A DNA stretch of 64,000 bases, taken from NCBI RefSeq assembly GCF_029428675.1, contig NZ_JAJNEL010000001.1, forward strand, positions 5,270,001 to 5,334,000, in the 5' to 3' direction. How positions within the stretch are numbered: the stretch's first letter is position 1; every line of letters begins with the position of its first letter. Positions 18,261-26,075 of this stretch are shown here, piece by piece. Made by a program: the position numbers and the translations under genes. Below the pieces are notes generated by a model. It saw only the letters and a list, made by a program, of their open reading frames with translations, did not search any database and had not been told where the DNA came from. This DNA comes from Streptomyces sp. JH14. Lineage in GTDB: Bacteria; Actinomycetota; Actinomycetes; Streptomycetales; Streptomycetaceae.

Positions 18261-19081
18261 TGCGGCTCGACGTCCTAACGATCTTCCCCGAGTACCTCGA
18301 ACCGCTGAACGTCTCGCTCGTCGGCAAGGCCCGCGCCCGCGGCCGCCTCGACGTGCAGGTGCACGACCTGCGGGACTGGACGTACGACCGGCACAACACG
18401 GTCGACGACACCCCGTACGGCGGCGGTCCCGGCATGGTCATGAAGACCGGGCCGTGGGGCGACGCCCTGGACGAGACCCTCGCGGCGGGGTACGAGGCCG
18501 GGGCGCACTCCCCGGTGCTCGTGGTGCCCACCCCCAGCGGCCGTCCCTTCACCCAGGAACTCGCGGTGGAGCTCTCCGAGCGGCCGTGGCTGATCTTCAC
18601 CCCGGCCCGCTACGAGGGCATCGACCGCCGCGTGATGGACGAGTACGCCACCCGCATGCCGGTCGTCGAGGTCTCCATCGGTGACTACGTGCTGGCCGGC
18701 GGGGAAGCCGCCGTGCTGGTCATCACGGAGGCGGTGGCCCGGCTGCTGCCCGGTGTGCTCGGCAACGCCGAATCGCACCGCGACGACTCCTTCGCCCCCG
18801 GCGCCATGGCCAACCTCCTGGAGGGCCCGGTCTTCACCAAGCCGCCCGAGTGGCGCGGCAGGGGCATCCCGGACGTCCTGCTCAGCGGTCACCACGGGAA
18901 GATCGCGCGCTGGCGGCGGGACGAGGCGCTGCGTCGTACCGCGGCCAACCGGCCCGATCTCATCGAGCGCTGCGAGGCGAGCGCCTTCGACAAGAAGGAC
19001 CGTGAGATGCTCTCGATCCTCGGCTGGTCGCCGGAGCCCGGCGGCCGATTTTGGCGCAGGCCCCAAGCCGTGGAAGAATGA
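18260..19081 (+). CDS. trmD: tRNA (guanine-N1)-methyltransferase TrmD
   Basis: TrmD makes m1G37 in tRNAs, protecting the reading frame. The 273-residue product begins MRLDVLTIFPEYLEPL and carries TPYGGGPGMVMK, the SAM knot segments PARYEGIDRRVMDEYA and EVSIGDYVLAGGEAAVLVI, and the C-terminal RPPEWRG-type motif (TKPPEWRGRGIPDVLLSGHH). It overlaps rimM by one base. The length and all knot motifs are intact. Confidence 0.97.
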   Translation: MRLDVLTIFPEYLEPLNVSLVGKARARGRLDVQVHDLRDWTYDRHNTVDDTPYGGGPGMVMKTGPWGDALDETLAAGYEAGAHSPVLVVPTPSGRPFTQELAVELSERPWLIFTPARYEGIDRRVMDEYATRMPVVEVSIGDYVLAGGEAAVLVITEAVARLLPGVLGNAESHRDDSFAPGAMANLLEGPVFTKPPEWRGRGIPDVLLSGHHGKIARWRRDEALRRTAANRPDLIERCEASAFDKKDREMLSILGWSPEPGGRFWRRPQAVEE

Positions 19082-19209
19082 GCCGCTGCTGTACGTCCGG
19101 CGTGCGCCCCTGCCACAGGGGGAACGACGCCCGCCCGACGCGATCAGCACCCCCTTTCCTCACGAACTTCCGCCGATGACCTGTGGCATCGACGAAGAAA
19201 GCAGACAAC

Positions 19210-19560
19210 ATGGCTTCCCTGCTCGATGGCGTCAACGCCGCCTCCCTGCGTACGGACCTCCCGGCGTTCCGCGCCGGTGACACCGTCAACGTCCACGTGC
19301 GAGTGATCGAGGGCAACCGCTCCCGTATCCAGCAGTTCAAGGGCGTAGTCATCCGCCGCCAGGGTTCTGGCGTCAGCGAGACCTTCACGGTCCGCAAGGT
19401 CTCCTTCAGCGTCGGCGTCGAGCGCACCTTCCCGGTGCACAGCCCGATCTTCGAGAAGATCGAGCTCGTCACCCGCGGTGACGTCCGCCGCGCGAAGCTG
19501 TACTACCTCCGTGAGCTGCGCGGCAAGGCCGCGAAGATCAAGGAGAAGCGCGACAGGTGA
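19210..19560 (+). CDS. rplS: 50S ribosomal protein L19
   Basis: The 116-residue product contains the L19 signatures FRAGDTVNVHVRVIEGNRSR, QQFKGVVIRRQGSG, RTFPVHSPIFEKIE and RRAKLYYLRELRGKAA. L19 sits at the 30S-50S interface. It starts at ATG 19210 and closes the rpsP-rimM-trmD-rplS cluster. A gap of about 130 bases after trmD may carry its own promoter. The signal peptidase genes follow within 50 bases. Confidence 0.97.
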   Translation: MASLLDGVNAASLRTDLPAFRAGDTVNVHVRVIEGNRSRIQQFKGVVIRRQGSGVSETFTVRKVSFSVGVERTFPVHSPIFEKIELVTRGDVRRAKLYYLRELRGKAAKIKEKRDR

Positions 19561-19605
19561 GCTAGCTCCCAGGTCCACAGGACGGCCGGATAGGCTCTGG
19601 CCCCG

Positions 19606-20373
19606 ATGGACACGGAAGCAAAGCACACGGAGCGCGACTGCTCCTCCGCACCCGAAGCAGGGTCGGAGGAGCGGTCGCGCTCTTCGCGTATCCCGGACCG
19701 GTTCGCTGCGATGTCATGGCGGCGGGCAGCCGCGCTCGGCGGCGTCTGCGCGGTCTTCCTGCTGCTGTTCAGCAACTACGTGGTGCAGCCCTTCCTGATT
19801 CCGAGCGGCTCGATGGAGTCCACGCTGCACATCGGCGACCGGGTGCTCGTGAACAAATTGGCGTACCGTTTCGGCTCCGTACCGCACCGCGGCGACGTGG
19901 TGGTCTTCGACGGCACCGGATCCTTCGTACAGGAGACGCCCGAGGAGAACCCCGTCGTCGCCCTGGTACACGGCGTGGCGGCGTCCCTGGGGCTGGCAGA
20001 GCCCGCCGGGACCGACTTCGTGAAGCGGGTGGTGGGCGTGGGGGGCGACCGGGTGGTCTGCTGCGACAAGCGGGGCAGGATCGAGGTGAACGGCCGGCCG
20101 GTGGACGAGGAGTACCTGCACATGGGCGACGAGCCGTCCGCGGCGCCGTTCGACATCGTCGTCCCCGACGGGAAGCTGTGGATGATGGGCGACCACCGGA
20201 GCAACTCCCGCGACTCCCGCGACCATCTGGGCGAGCCGGGCGGTGGCATGGTGCCGGTCGACCGGGTGATCGGCCGGGTGGACTGGATCGGCTGGCCGCT
20301 GGGAAGGCTGGGCTCGCTCCCGCGGACCCCTGCCTTCGACGGCATACGGGAGCCGGGCGGAACCCATGGGTAA
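19606..20373 (+). CDS. Type I signal peptidase, first of four
   Basis: Signal peptidase I cleaves signal peptides on the outer face of the membrane with a Ser/Lys dyad. This 255-residue copy has one N-terminal membrane helix (about 41-57), the catalytic box IPSGSMESTL with Ser-69, the lysine box DFVKRVVGVGGDRV with Lys-140, and the box GDHRSNSRDSR. Unlike its two downstream neighbours it has no C-terminal membrane helix. It overlaps the next gene by 8 bases. I believe the cluster corresponds to sipW-sipX-sipY-sipZ of S. lividans. Confidence 0.93.
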   Translation: MDTEAKHTERDCSSAPEAGSEERSRSSRIPDRFAAMSWRRAAALGGVCAVFLLLFSNYVVQPFLIPSGSMESTLHIGDRVLVNKLAYRFGSVPHRGDVVVFDGTGSFVQETPEENPVVALVHGVAASLGLAEPAGTDFVKRVVGVGGDRVVCCDKRGRIEVNGRPVDEEYLHMGDEPSAAPFDIVVPDGKLWMMGDHRSNSRDSRDHLGEPGGGMVPVDRVIGRVDWIGWPLGRLGSLPRTPAFDGIREPGGTHG

Positions 20374-21388
20374 CCGCGGGCGCGGAAGCGCCGCCTCGGA
20401 CCCCGGCACTCCGCTGCCGACGGGCAGCCGGCCGACGGCCTCGCGCTCGCTGCCGACCCGGGCGGAGCGGCGCAAGCTGGCCCGTAAGGTCAAACGGCGG
20501 CGGCGCAGGTCGGCCGTCAAGGAGATACCGCTCCTCATCACCGTGGCCCTGCTCATCGCGCTCGTCCTGAAGACCTTCCTGGTGCAGGCCTTCGTGATCC
20601 CGTCCGGATCGATGGAGCAGACGATCCGGATAGGTGACCGGGTGCTCGTCGACAAGCTGACGCCGTGGTTCGGCGCCAGGCCGCAGCGCGGCGATGTCGT
20701 CGTCTTCAAGGACCCCGGCGGCTGGCTGCGGCAGGAGAACGTCGACAAGAAGGATCCGCCCGTCGTCGCCAAGCAGGTGAAGGAAGGACTGACCTTCATC
20801 GGGCTGCTGCCGTCCGACGACGAGCAGGACCTGATCAAGCGGGTGGTCGCCGTCGGCGGCGACACCGTGAAGTGCTGCACGGACGGCAAGGTCACGGTCA
20901 ACGGGGTTCCGCTCGATGAACCGTATCTGCATCCGGGCAATCCGCCCTCCACACTCAAATTCGAGGTAAAGGTTCCGGCCGGCCGGATCTTCGTAATGGG
21001 CGACCATCGCTCCAATTCTGCCGATTCGCGCTTCCACCTGGACGGCCCCGGTCAGGGCACGGTTTCCGAGGACGAGGTCGTCGGACGGGCTGTCGTCATC
21101 GCCTGGCCCTTCGGCCACTGGCGGAAACTGGAGGAGCCGCAGACGTACGCATCCGTGCCGGACGCGCGCGCCGGGACGGCGGTGGCGTACGAACCGTCGA
21201 ATAGTGTGTCCTCCCAGGATCTCAATGGAATGGTCCGGCTCCCGACCCCTGCGGAACTCCCGCTCGTTATGGGAGTGGTGGGCCTGCGCCGGATCGGGCG
21301 CAGGCGGTGGCACGGAGTGAGGAGTGGATGTGGGGGATTTGGCGGTCGGCGCACGATCCGGACACGACGAACCCGAGGACCGGCCTGA
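20366..21388 (+). CDS. Type I signal peptidase, second of four
   Basis: A 340-residue signal peptidase with a long basic cytosolic start (RKLARKVKRRRRRSAVK), a membrane helix at about 54-70, Ser-82 in IPSGSMEQTI, Lys-158 in DLIKRVVAVGGD and GDHRSNSADSR. A hydrophobic patch near 300 (LPLVMGVVGLRRIGRRR) would be a second membrane segment, as reported for most Streptomyces enzymes. The last about 20 residues are read within the start of the next gene (59-base overlap). The start overlaps the previous stop. Confidence 0.92.
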   Translation: MGNRGRGSAASDPGTPLPTGSRPTASRSLPTRAERRKLARKVKRRRRRSAVKEIPLLITVALLIALVLKTFLVQAFVIPSGSMEQTIRIGDRVLVDKLTPWFGARPQRGDVVVFKDPGGWLRQENVDKKDPPVVAKQVKEGLTFIGLLPSDDEQDLIKRVVAVGGDTVKCCTDGKVTVNGVPLDEPYLHPGNPPSTLKFEVKVPAGRIFVMGDHRSNSADSRFHLDGPGQGTVSEDEVVGRAVVIAWPFGHWRKLEEPQTYASVPDARAGTAVAYEPSNSVSSQDLNGMVRLPTPAELPLVMGVVGLRRIGRRRWHGVRSGCGGFGGRRTIRTRRTRGPA

Positions 21389-22235
21389 GATTCCGGGGAG
21401 CAGCGAGACCCCCGAGGCGGCGGACCGGACGGAGGGTGACGGCGACACCCCGGACGGCGGCAGCGCGACTCCGAGGGCGCCACGTTCCTTCTGGAAGGAG
21501 CTGCCCCTGCTCATCGGCATCGCGCTGATCCTGGCGCTGCTGATCAAGACGTTTCTGGTGCAGGCGTTCTCGATCCCCTCGGACTCGATGCAGGACACGC
21601 TCCAGCGGGGCGACCGGGTCCTGGTCGACAAGCTGACCCCGTGGTTCGGCTCGGAGCCGCAGCGCGGCGAGGTCGTGGTCTTCCACGACCCGGGCGGCTG
21701 GCTGGAGAACGCCCAGACGCCGGAACCGAACGTGGTGCAGAAGTTCCTCAGCTTCATCGGACTGATGCCGTCCGCCGAGGAGAAGGACCTGATCAAGCGG
21801 GTCATCGCGATCGGCGGCGACACGGTGGAGTGCAGGGAGAACGGACCGGTCACGGTCAACGGCAAGGCACTGCAGGAGCAGTCGTTCATCTACCCGGGCA
21901 ACACCCCCTGCAACGACCAGCCGTTCGGCCCCATCAAGGTGCCCGAGGGCCGTATCTGGGTGATGGGCGACCACCGTCAGAACTCCCTCGACTCCCGGTA
22001 CCACCAGGAGCTGCCCGGTCAGGGCACGGTCTCGACGGACGAGGTCGTCGGGCGGGCCTTCGTCGTGGCGTGGCCGATCAACCGCTGGGCGACGCTGCCG
22101 GTCCCGGCCACGTTCGACCAGCCGGGGATCAATGCGGCGATGGGAATGGCCCCGGGGGCACTCGGTGTAGCCGGGGCGTTGCCGCTCGTGATGTGGCGAC
22201 GCAGGAGGCTGACCGGCGGGCGTACCGCCGGGTAG
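21330..22235 (+). CDS. Type I signal peptidase, third of four
   Basis: The 301-residue product has an acidic, Pro/Gly-rich cytosolic start of about 50 residues, a membrane helix (LPLLIGIALILALLIKTF), Ser-86 in IPSDSMQDTL, Lys-156 in DLIKRVIAIGGD and GDHRQNSLDSRYH. A C-terminal hydrophobic segment (GALGVAGALPLVMW) is followed by RRRR, so both ends face the cytosol. The GTG at 21330 is chosen because GTGAGGAG lies 6 bases upstream. It is closely related in sequence to the preceding copy. Confidence 0.92.
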   Translation: MGDLAVGARSGHDEPEDRPEIPGSSETPEAADRTEGDGDTPDGGSATPRAPRSFWKELPLLIGIALILALLIKTFLVQAFSIPSDSMQDTLQRGDRVLVDKLTPWFGSEPQRGEVVVFHDPGGWLENAQTPEPNVVQKFLSFIGLMPSAEEKDLIKRVIAIGGDTVECRENGPVTVNGKALQEQSFIYPGNTPCNDQPFGPIKVPEGRIWVMGDHRQNSLDSRYHQELPGQGTVSTDEVVGRAFVVAWPINRWATLPVPATFDQPGINAAMGMAPGALGVAGALPLVMWRRRRLTGGRTAG

Positions 22236-22284
22236 GGTGCCGACTCGGATCAGCGATTGTCGATCTCCGATGGGGGACGCTGGG

Positions 22285-23034
22285 ATGAGTGGAACAGGAC
22301 GTACGGGAGACGGCCACGGCCGGCTCGGCAGCAAGCTGTCGGGGCTGGCCGTGGCCGTCGGCTGTGTGCTCTTCCTTGCCGGGTTCGCCTGGGCGGCGGT
22401 GGTGTACAGGCCGTACACCGTACCGACCGAGTCGATGACTCCGACGGTGCACGCCGGGGACCGGGTGCTCGCGGAGCGGGTGGACGGCGGCGAGGTGCGC
22501 CGAGGCGACGTGGTGGTCTTCAAGGACCCGGCGTGGGGTGACATGCCGATGGTCAAGCGGGTCGTCGGAATCGGCGGCGACACGATCGCCTGCTGCGAGA
22601 AGAACGGCCGGCTCACCGTCAACGGCAAACCCATCGAGGAACCGTATCTGCGGACCAAGGGCCTCGCCTCGGTGAACAACTTCACGGCGGATGTGCCCCA
22701 GGGGCAGCTCTTCCTCCTCGGGGACGAGCGCACCAACTCGCTGGACTCCCGGGTCCATCTCGACGACCCGGGGCAGGGCTCGGTGCCGCGCAGCGCCGTG
22801 GAGGCCCGGGTGGATGCCATCGCCTGGCCGATGAACGGCATGATCGGGCGGCCGCAGGCGTTCGCGGCGCTCCCCGGCGGAGTGTCGGTTCCCGGTCCGC
22901 TGAAGCTCCAGCTCGTGGCCGTGGTGGCGGGTGTGGTGCTGATCTTCGGCGGCTCCGTCTACGGCCCGATCGCCGCCCGGTCCGCGCGCAGGAGGCGCGG
23001 GCAGGAGCGAAGGACGCCTGTCGGTGCCCACTGA
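22285..23034 (+). CDS. Type I signal peptidase, fourth of four
   Basis: This 249-residue copy is the most divergent. Membrane helix about 20-41, catalytic box VPTESMTPTV with Ser-50, Lys-91 in MVKRVVGIGGD, and GDERTNSLDSR, where Glu replaces the usual His of GDH. The C-terminus has a membrane helix (LKLQLVAVVAGVVLIFGGSVYG) and an Arg-rich end. The ATG at 22285 has GGGGGA about 9 bases upstream; ATG 22270 is in frame. It overlaps the NUDIX gene by 11 bases. Confidence 0.9.
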   Translation: MSGTGRTGDGHGRLGSKLSGLAVAVGCVLFLAGFAWAAVVYRPYTVPTESMTPTVHAGDRVLAERVDGGEVRRGDVVVFKDPAWGDMPMVKRVVGIGGDTIACCEKNGRLTVNGKPIEEPYLRTKGLASVNNFTADVPQGQLFLLGDERTNSLDSRVHLDDPGQGSVPRSAVEARVDAIAWPMNGMIGRPQAFAALPGGVSVPGPLKLQLVAVVAGVVLIFGGSVYGPIAARSARRRRGQERRTPVGAH

Positions 23035-23512
23035 GAAGCGGAAGGTCGCCCGGGTGGTCCTTCTCGACCCCGACGACCGCATTCTGCTGATCCACGGATA
23101 CGAACCGGAGGACCCCGGGAGCACCTGGTGGTTCACCCCCGGCGGCGGCCTGGAGGGCGACGAGAGCCGCGAGCAGGCGGCGCTGCGCGAGCTGGCCGAG
23201 GAGACCGGGATCACCGATGTCGAGCTGGGGCCGGTGCTGTGGCAGCGGATCTGCTCCTTCCCGTTCGACGGGCGGCGCTGGGACCAGGACGAGTGGTACT
23301 TCCTGGCACGTACGACGCAGACGGCCACGGACCAGAGCGGGCTGACCCGACTGGAACAGCGCAGTGTCGCGGGTCTGAGGTGGTGGACCTCCGCCGAACT
23401 GTCAGCGGCGCGTGAGACGGTGTACCCGACCAGACTCGCCGAGCTGCTGCGCACGCTGCTCGAAGAGGGTCCGCCGCGTACGCCACTGGTTCTGGCCCCC
23501 GAAATCGTCTAA
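23024..23512 (+). CDS. NUDIX hydrolase
   Basis: NUDIX enzymes hydrolyse nucleoside diphosphates linked to another group. The 162-residue product has the full NUDIX box within GGGLEGDESREQAALREL and AEETGIT (GX5EX7REUXEEXGU), preceded by WWFTPGGG. It starts at GTG 23024 with AAGGA upstream and overlaps lepB copy four, so it belongs to that transcript. The exact substrate cannot be told. Confidence 0.9.
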   Translation: MPTEKRKVARVVLLDPDDRILLIHGYEPEDPGSTWWFTPGGGLEGDESREQAALRELAEETGITDVELGPVLWQRICSFPFDGRRWDQDEWYFLARTTQTATDQSGLTRLEQRSVAGLRWWTSAELSAARETVYPTRLAELLRTLLEEGPPRTPLVLAPEIV

Positions 23513-23576
23513 GCGTCCAGGGGTGCCGGTGCCTGGCGCACAATAGGTGGACGCACGGCTGAAGGGGAACATGCCA

Positions 23577-23885
23577 ATGAGCGCCGAGGACCTCGAGAAG
23601 TACGAGACCGAGATGGAGCTGAAGCTCTACCGGGAGTACCGCGATGTCGTCGGTCTGTTCAAATATGTGATCGAGACCGAACGGCGCTTCTACCTCACCA
23701 ACGACTACGAGATGCAGGTGCACTCGGTCCAGGGCGAGGTGTTTTTCGAGGTGTCCATGGCGGACGCCTGGGTCTGGGACATGTACCGGCCTGCCCGGTT
23801 CGTCAAGCAGGTACGTGTGCTGACGTTCAAGGACGTCAACATCGAGGAGCTCAACAAGACGGATCTCGAGCTCCCGGGCGGCTGA
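23577..23885 (+). CDS. DUF2469 family protein
   Basis: A 102-residue, very strongly conserved actinobacterial protein of unknown function. It begins MSAEDLEKYETEMELKLYRE and contains FKYVIETERRFYLTNDYEM and MADAWVWDMYRPARFVKQVR. ATG 23577 is preferred because AAGGGG is 9 bases upstream; ATG 23571 would leave only 3. A CACAAT hexamer about 35 bases before the start is a possible -10. The composition is unusually rich in Tyr, Glu and Val for this genome, consistent with selection on the protein. Confidence 0.9.
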   Translation: MSAEDLEKYETEMELKLYREYRDVVGLFKYVIETERRFYLTNDYEMQVHSVQGEVFFEVSMADAWVWDMYRPARFVKQVRVLTFKDVNIEELNKTDLELPGG

Positions 23886-24006
23886 GGAGTCCGGTCCGGG
23901 GCATCTGGGGCGGTCGGCCCTGCCGGCCGGCCGTCCCATCGGGCCGTCCTGATCCGGGGGGCCTGCCTCCGGTCGTCCGGGGCCGGCCACGCTTGTGAGT
24001 GGCGGA

Positions 24007-24041
24007 GTTGTCCACAACCGCCGAGTTGTCCACCAAGATCC
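24007..24041 (+). promoter_or_regulatory. Tandem DnaA-box-like element upstream of yraN-yifB-dprA
   Basis: TTGTCCACA (24008-24016) and TTGTCCACC (24026-24034) are direct repeats with 18-base spacing, ending about 50 bases before the yraN start. The first matches the Streptomyces DnaA-box consensus exactly. A nearly identical element occurs at 29870-29903 on the minus strand upstream of the M23 gene. The gap from 23886 to 24090 otherwise holds no gene. Confidence 0.6.
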
Positions 24042-24090
24042 ACCAGCCGGGGCCGGACGTATCAGAGTCGGTGCCGGAGGTGGTGCCGAT

Positions 24091-24450
24091 ATGAACGCAC
24101 GGGGGGCACTCGGGCGGTACGGCGAGGATCTGGCGGTGCGGCTGCTGACCGACGCCGGCATGGTCGTACTGGAACGGAACTGGCGTTGTCGCGCCGGTGA
24201 GATCGACATCGTCGCCATGGACGGTGACGCGCTGGTCGTCTGCGAGGTCAAGACCCGCAGGGCCGGGATGTTCGAACACCCGATGGCGGCCGTCACCCGG
24301 GCCAAGGCGGACCGGCTGCGACGGCTCGCCGAGATCTGGCTCGACCGGAACGGCGGTGCGCCGCCGGGCGGGGTGCGGATCGACCTGGTCGGTGTGGTGC
24401 TGCCGAGGCGCGGGGCGCCGCTGGCCGAGCATGCGCGGGGGGTGGCCTGA
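24091..24450 (+). CDS. YraN/UPF0102 family endonuclease-like protein
   Basis: The 119-residue product begins MNARGALGRYGEDLAVRLL and shows the restriction-endonuclease-like core GEIDIVAMDGDALVVCEVKTR (shown here in two parts: GEIDIVA and VVCEVKTR). The GYGED, D and ExK elements are intact. The family often neighbours rplS, rnhB, yifB and dprA; the activity is not established. The ATG has GGAGG 10 bases upstream. The stop overlaps the yifB start (TGATG). Confidence 0.92.
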   Translation: MNARGALGRYGEDLAVRLLTDAGMVVLERNWRCRAGEIDIVAMDGDALVVCEVKTRRAGMFEHPMAAVTRAKADRLRRLAEIWLDRNGGAPPGGVRIDLVGVVLPRRGAPLAEHARGVA

Positions 24451-26075
24451 TGGGGTTCGCGCGGGCGTGCTCGGTGGCGCTGGTCGGCGTCGAAGGCGTG
24501 GTGGTGGAGGTCCAGGCGGATCTGGAGCCGGGGGTGGCGGCGTTCACCCTGGTCGGGCTGCCGGACAAGAGCCTGGTGGAGAGCCGGGACCGGGTCAGGG
24601 CCGCGGTGGTCAACTCCGGCGCCGAGTGGCCGCAGAAGAAACTCACGGTCGGGCTCTCCCCTGCCTCCGTGCCCAAGGGCGGGTCGGGCTTCGATCTCGC
24701 CGTCGCCTGCGCGGTGCTGGGCGCGGCGGAGCGGATCGACCCCGCGGCCATCGCCGACGTGGTGATGATCGGGGAACTGGGGCTCGACGGCCGGGTGCGG
24801 CCGGTGCGCGGGGTGCTGCCTGCCGTACTGGCCGCGGCGGAGGCGGGATACCGCAAGGTCGTCGTCCCCGAACAGACCGCGGGCGAGGCGGCGCTGGTGC
24901 CCGGGGTGTCGGTCCTGGGGGTACGGAGCCTTCGGCAGCTGATCGCCGTGCTCGGCGACGAGCCGGTGCCGGACGAGCCGCAGAGTCACGAGGAAGGGCG
25001 CCCCGACACCATGCTCGCCGGGCTGATGGTGCCGGGCACGGGCATCGGCACGGGACTGGCGCTGGGATCCGCGCAGGGGGAAGGGAACCGTCCGGACCTG
25101 GCGGACGTGGCAGGCCAGGAGGTGCCGCGCAAAGCCCTGGAGGTGGCTGCGGCGGGAGCCCACCATCTGCTGCTCTCCGGGCCGCCGGGCGCGGGCAAGA
25201 CCATGCTGGCCGAGCGGCTGTCCGCGATCCTGCCCGCGCTGACCAGACAGGAATCCCTCGAAGTGACCGCGGTGCACTCGGTGGCGGGCATCCTGCCGCC
25301 GGGCGAACCGCTCGTCTCGCGGGCGCCGTACTGCGCACCGCACCACTCGGCGACCATGCAATCGCTGATCGGTGGGGGGAACGGAATGCCGCGGCCCGGT
25401 GCGGTCTCGCTGGCCCATCGAGGCGTGCTCTTCCTCGACGAGGCCCCCGAGTTCTCGGTGCGGGCCCTGGACGCGCTGCGCCAGCCGCTGGAGTCGGGAC
25501 ACGTGGTGGTGGCGCGCAGCGCCGGGGTGGTGCGGCTGCCCGCACGGTTCCTGATGGTGCTGGCCGCCAACCCGTGCCCGTGCGGCCGCCACACGCTCAC
25601 CGGCGCGGGCTGCGAGTGCCCGCCCTCGTCGGTCCGCCGCTACCAGGCGAGACTCTCCGGGCCTCTGCTGGACCGGGTGGATCTGCGTGTGCGAGTCGCT
25701 CCGGTCACGCGCGCGGACCTGATGGGGCGGGGAGGCAGGGGCGAGTCGACCGACGATGTCGCCGTCCGGGTGCGGGAGGCCAGGAGGCGGGCCGCGGACC
25801 GGCTTGCGGGCACGCCCTGGACCACCAACAGCGAAGTGCCCGGCCATGAGCTGCGCACCCGGCTGCTCGCGGCGCCGGGCGCGCTCATGGAGGCCGAACG
25901 GGACATGGAGCGGGGACTGCTCACCGCGCGGGGACTCGACCGGGTCCTGCGGGTGGCCTGGACCCTCGCCGATCTCCGCGGCGCCGACCGCCCGGAGGCG
26001 GCCGACATGGCGGTGGCCCTGGAGCTTCGGACGGGAATTCCGCGCGGTGCCGCAGTGCCGGGGCGGGCCTCATGA
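24450..26075 (+). CDS. YifB/ComM family Mg-chelatase-like AAA+ ATPase
   Basis: ComM-type proteins are AAA+ helicases that promote branch migration during natural transformation in Gram-negatives; in Streptomyces the role is unknown. The 541-residue product has an N-terminal ribosomal-S5-like domain (FTLVGLPDKSLVESRDRVRA, KLTVGLSPASVPKGGSGFDL), Walker A GPPGAGKTML near 248, Walker B GVLFLDEAPEF, the zinc-finger-like NPCPCGRHTLTGAGCECPP, and the C-terminal Mg_chelatase region. Both ends overlap neighbours (TGATG and ATGA), so yraN-yifB-dprA are translationally coupled. Confidence 0.93.
   Translation: MGFARACSVALVGVEGVVVEVQADLEPGVAAFTLVGLPDKSLVESRDRVRAAVVNSGAEWPQKKLTVGLSPASVPKGGSGFDLAVACAVLGAAERIDPAAIADVVMIGELGLDGRVRPVRGVLPAVLAAAEAGYRKVVVPEQTAGEAALVPGVSVLGVRSLRQLIAVLGDEPVPDEPQSHEEGRPDTMLAGLMVPGTGIGTGLALGSAQGEGNRPDLADVAGQEVPRKALEVAAAGAHHLLLSGPPGAGKTMLAERLSAILPALTRQESLEVTAVHSVAGILPPGEPLVSRAPYCAPHHSATMQSLIGGGNGMPRPGAVSLAHRGVLFLDEAPEFSVRALDALRQPLESGHVVVARSAGVVRLPARFLMVLAANPCPCGRHTLTGAGCECPPSSVRRYQARLSGPLLDRVDLRVRVAPVTRADLMGRGGRGESTDDVAVRVREARRRAADRLAGTPWTTNSEVPGHELRTRLLAAPGALMEAERDMERGLLTARGLDRVLRVAWTLADLRGADRPEAADMAVALELRTGIPRGAAVPGRAS

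Noticed and set aside
19606..23034. Assembly duplication as the cause of four lepB genes
   Set aside because: The copies differ widely in sequence and ends, and such clusters are known from Streptomyces.
24007..24041. DnaA-like boxes as a possible replication origin
   Set aside because: Only two boxes, no dnaA/dnaN genes nearby and no AT-rich region. A promoter element is more likely.
23211..25847. A long minus-strand open frame opposite yifB
   Set aside because: Antisense shadow; the plus-strand frame has full YifB motifs.
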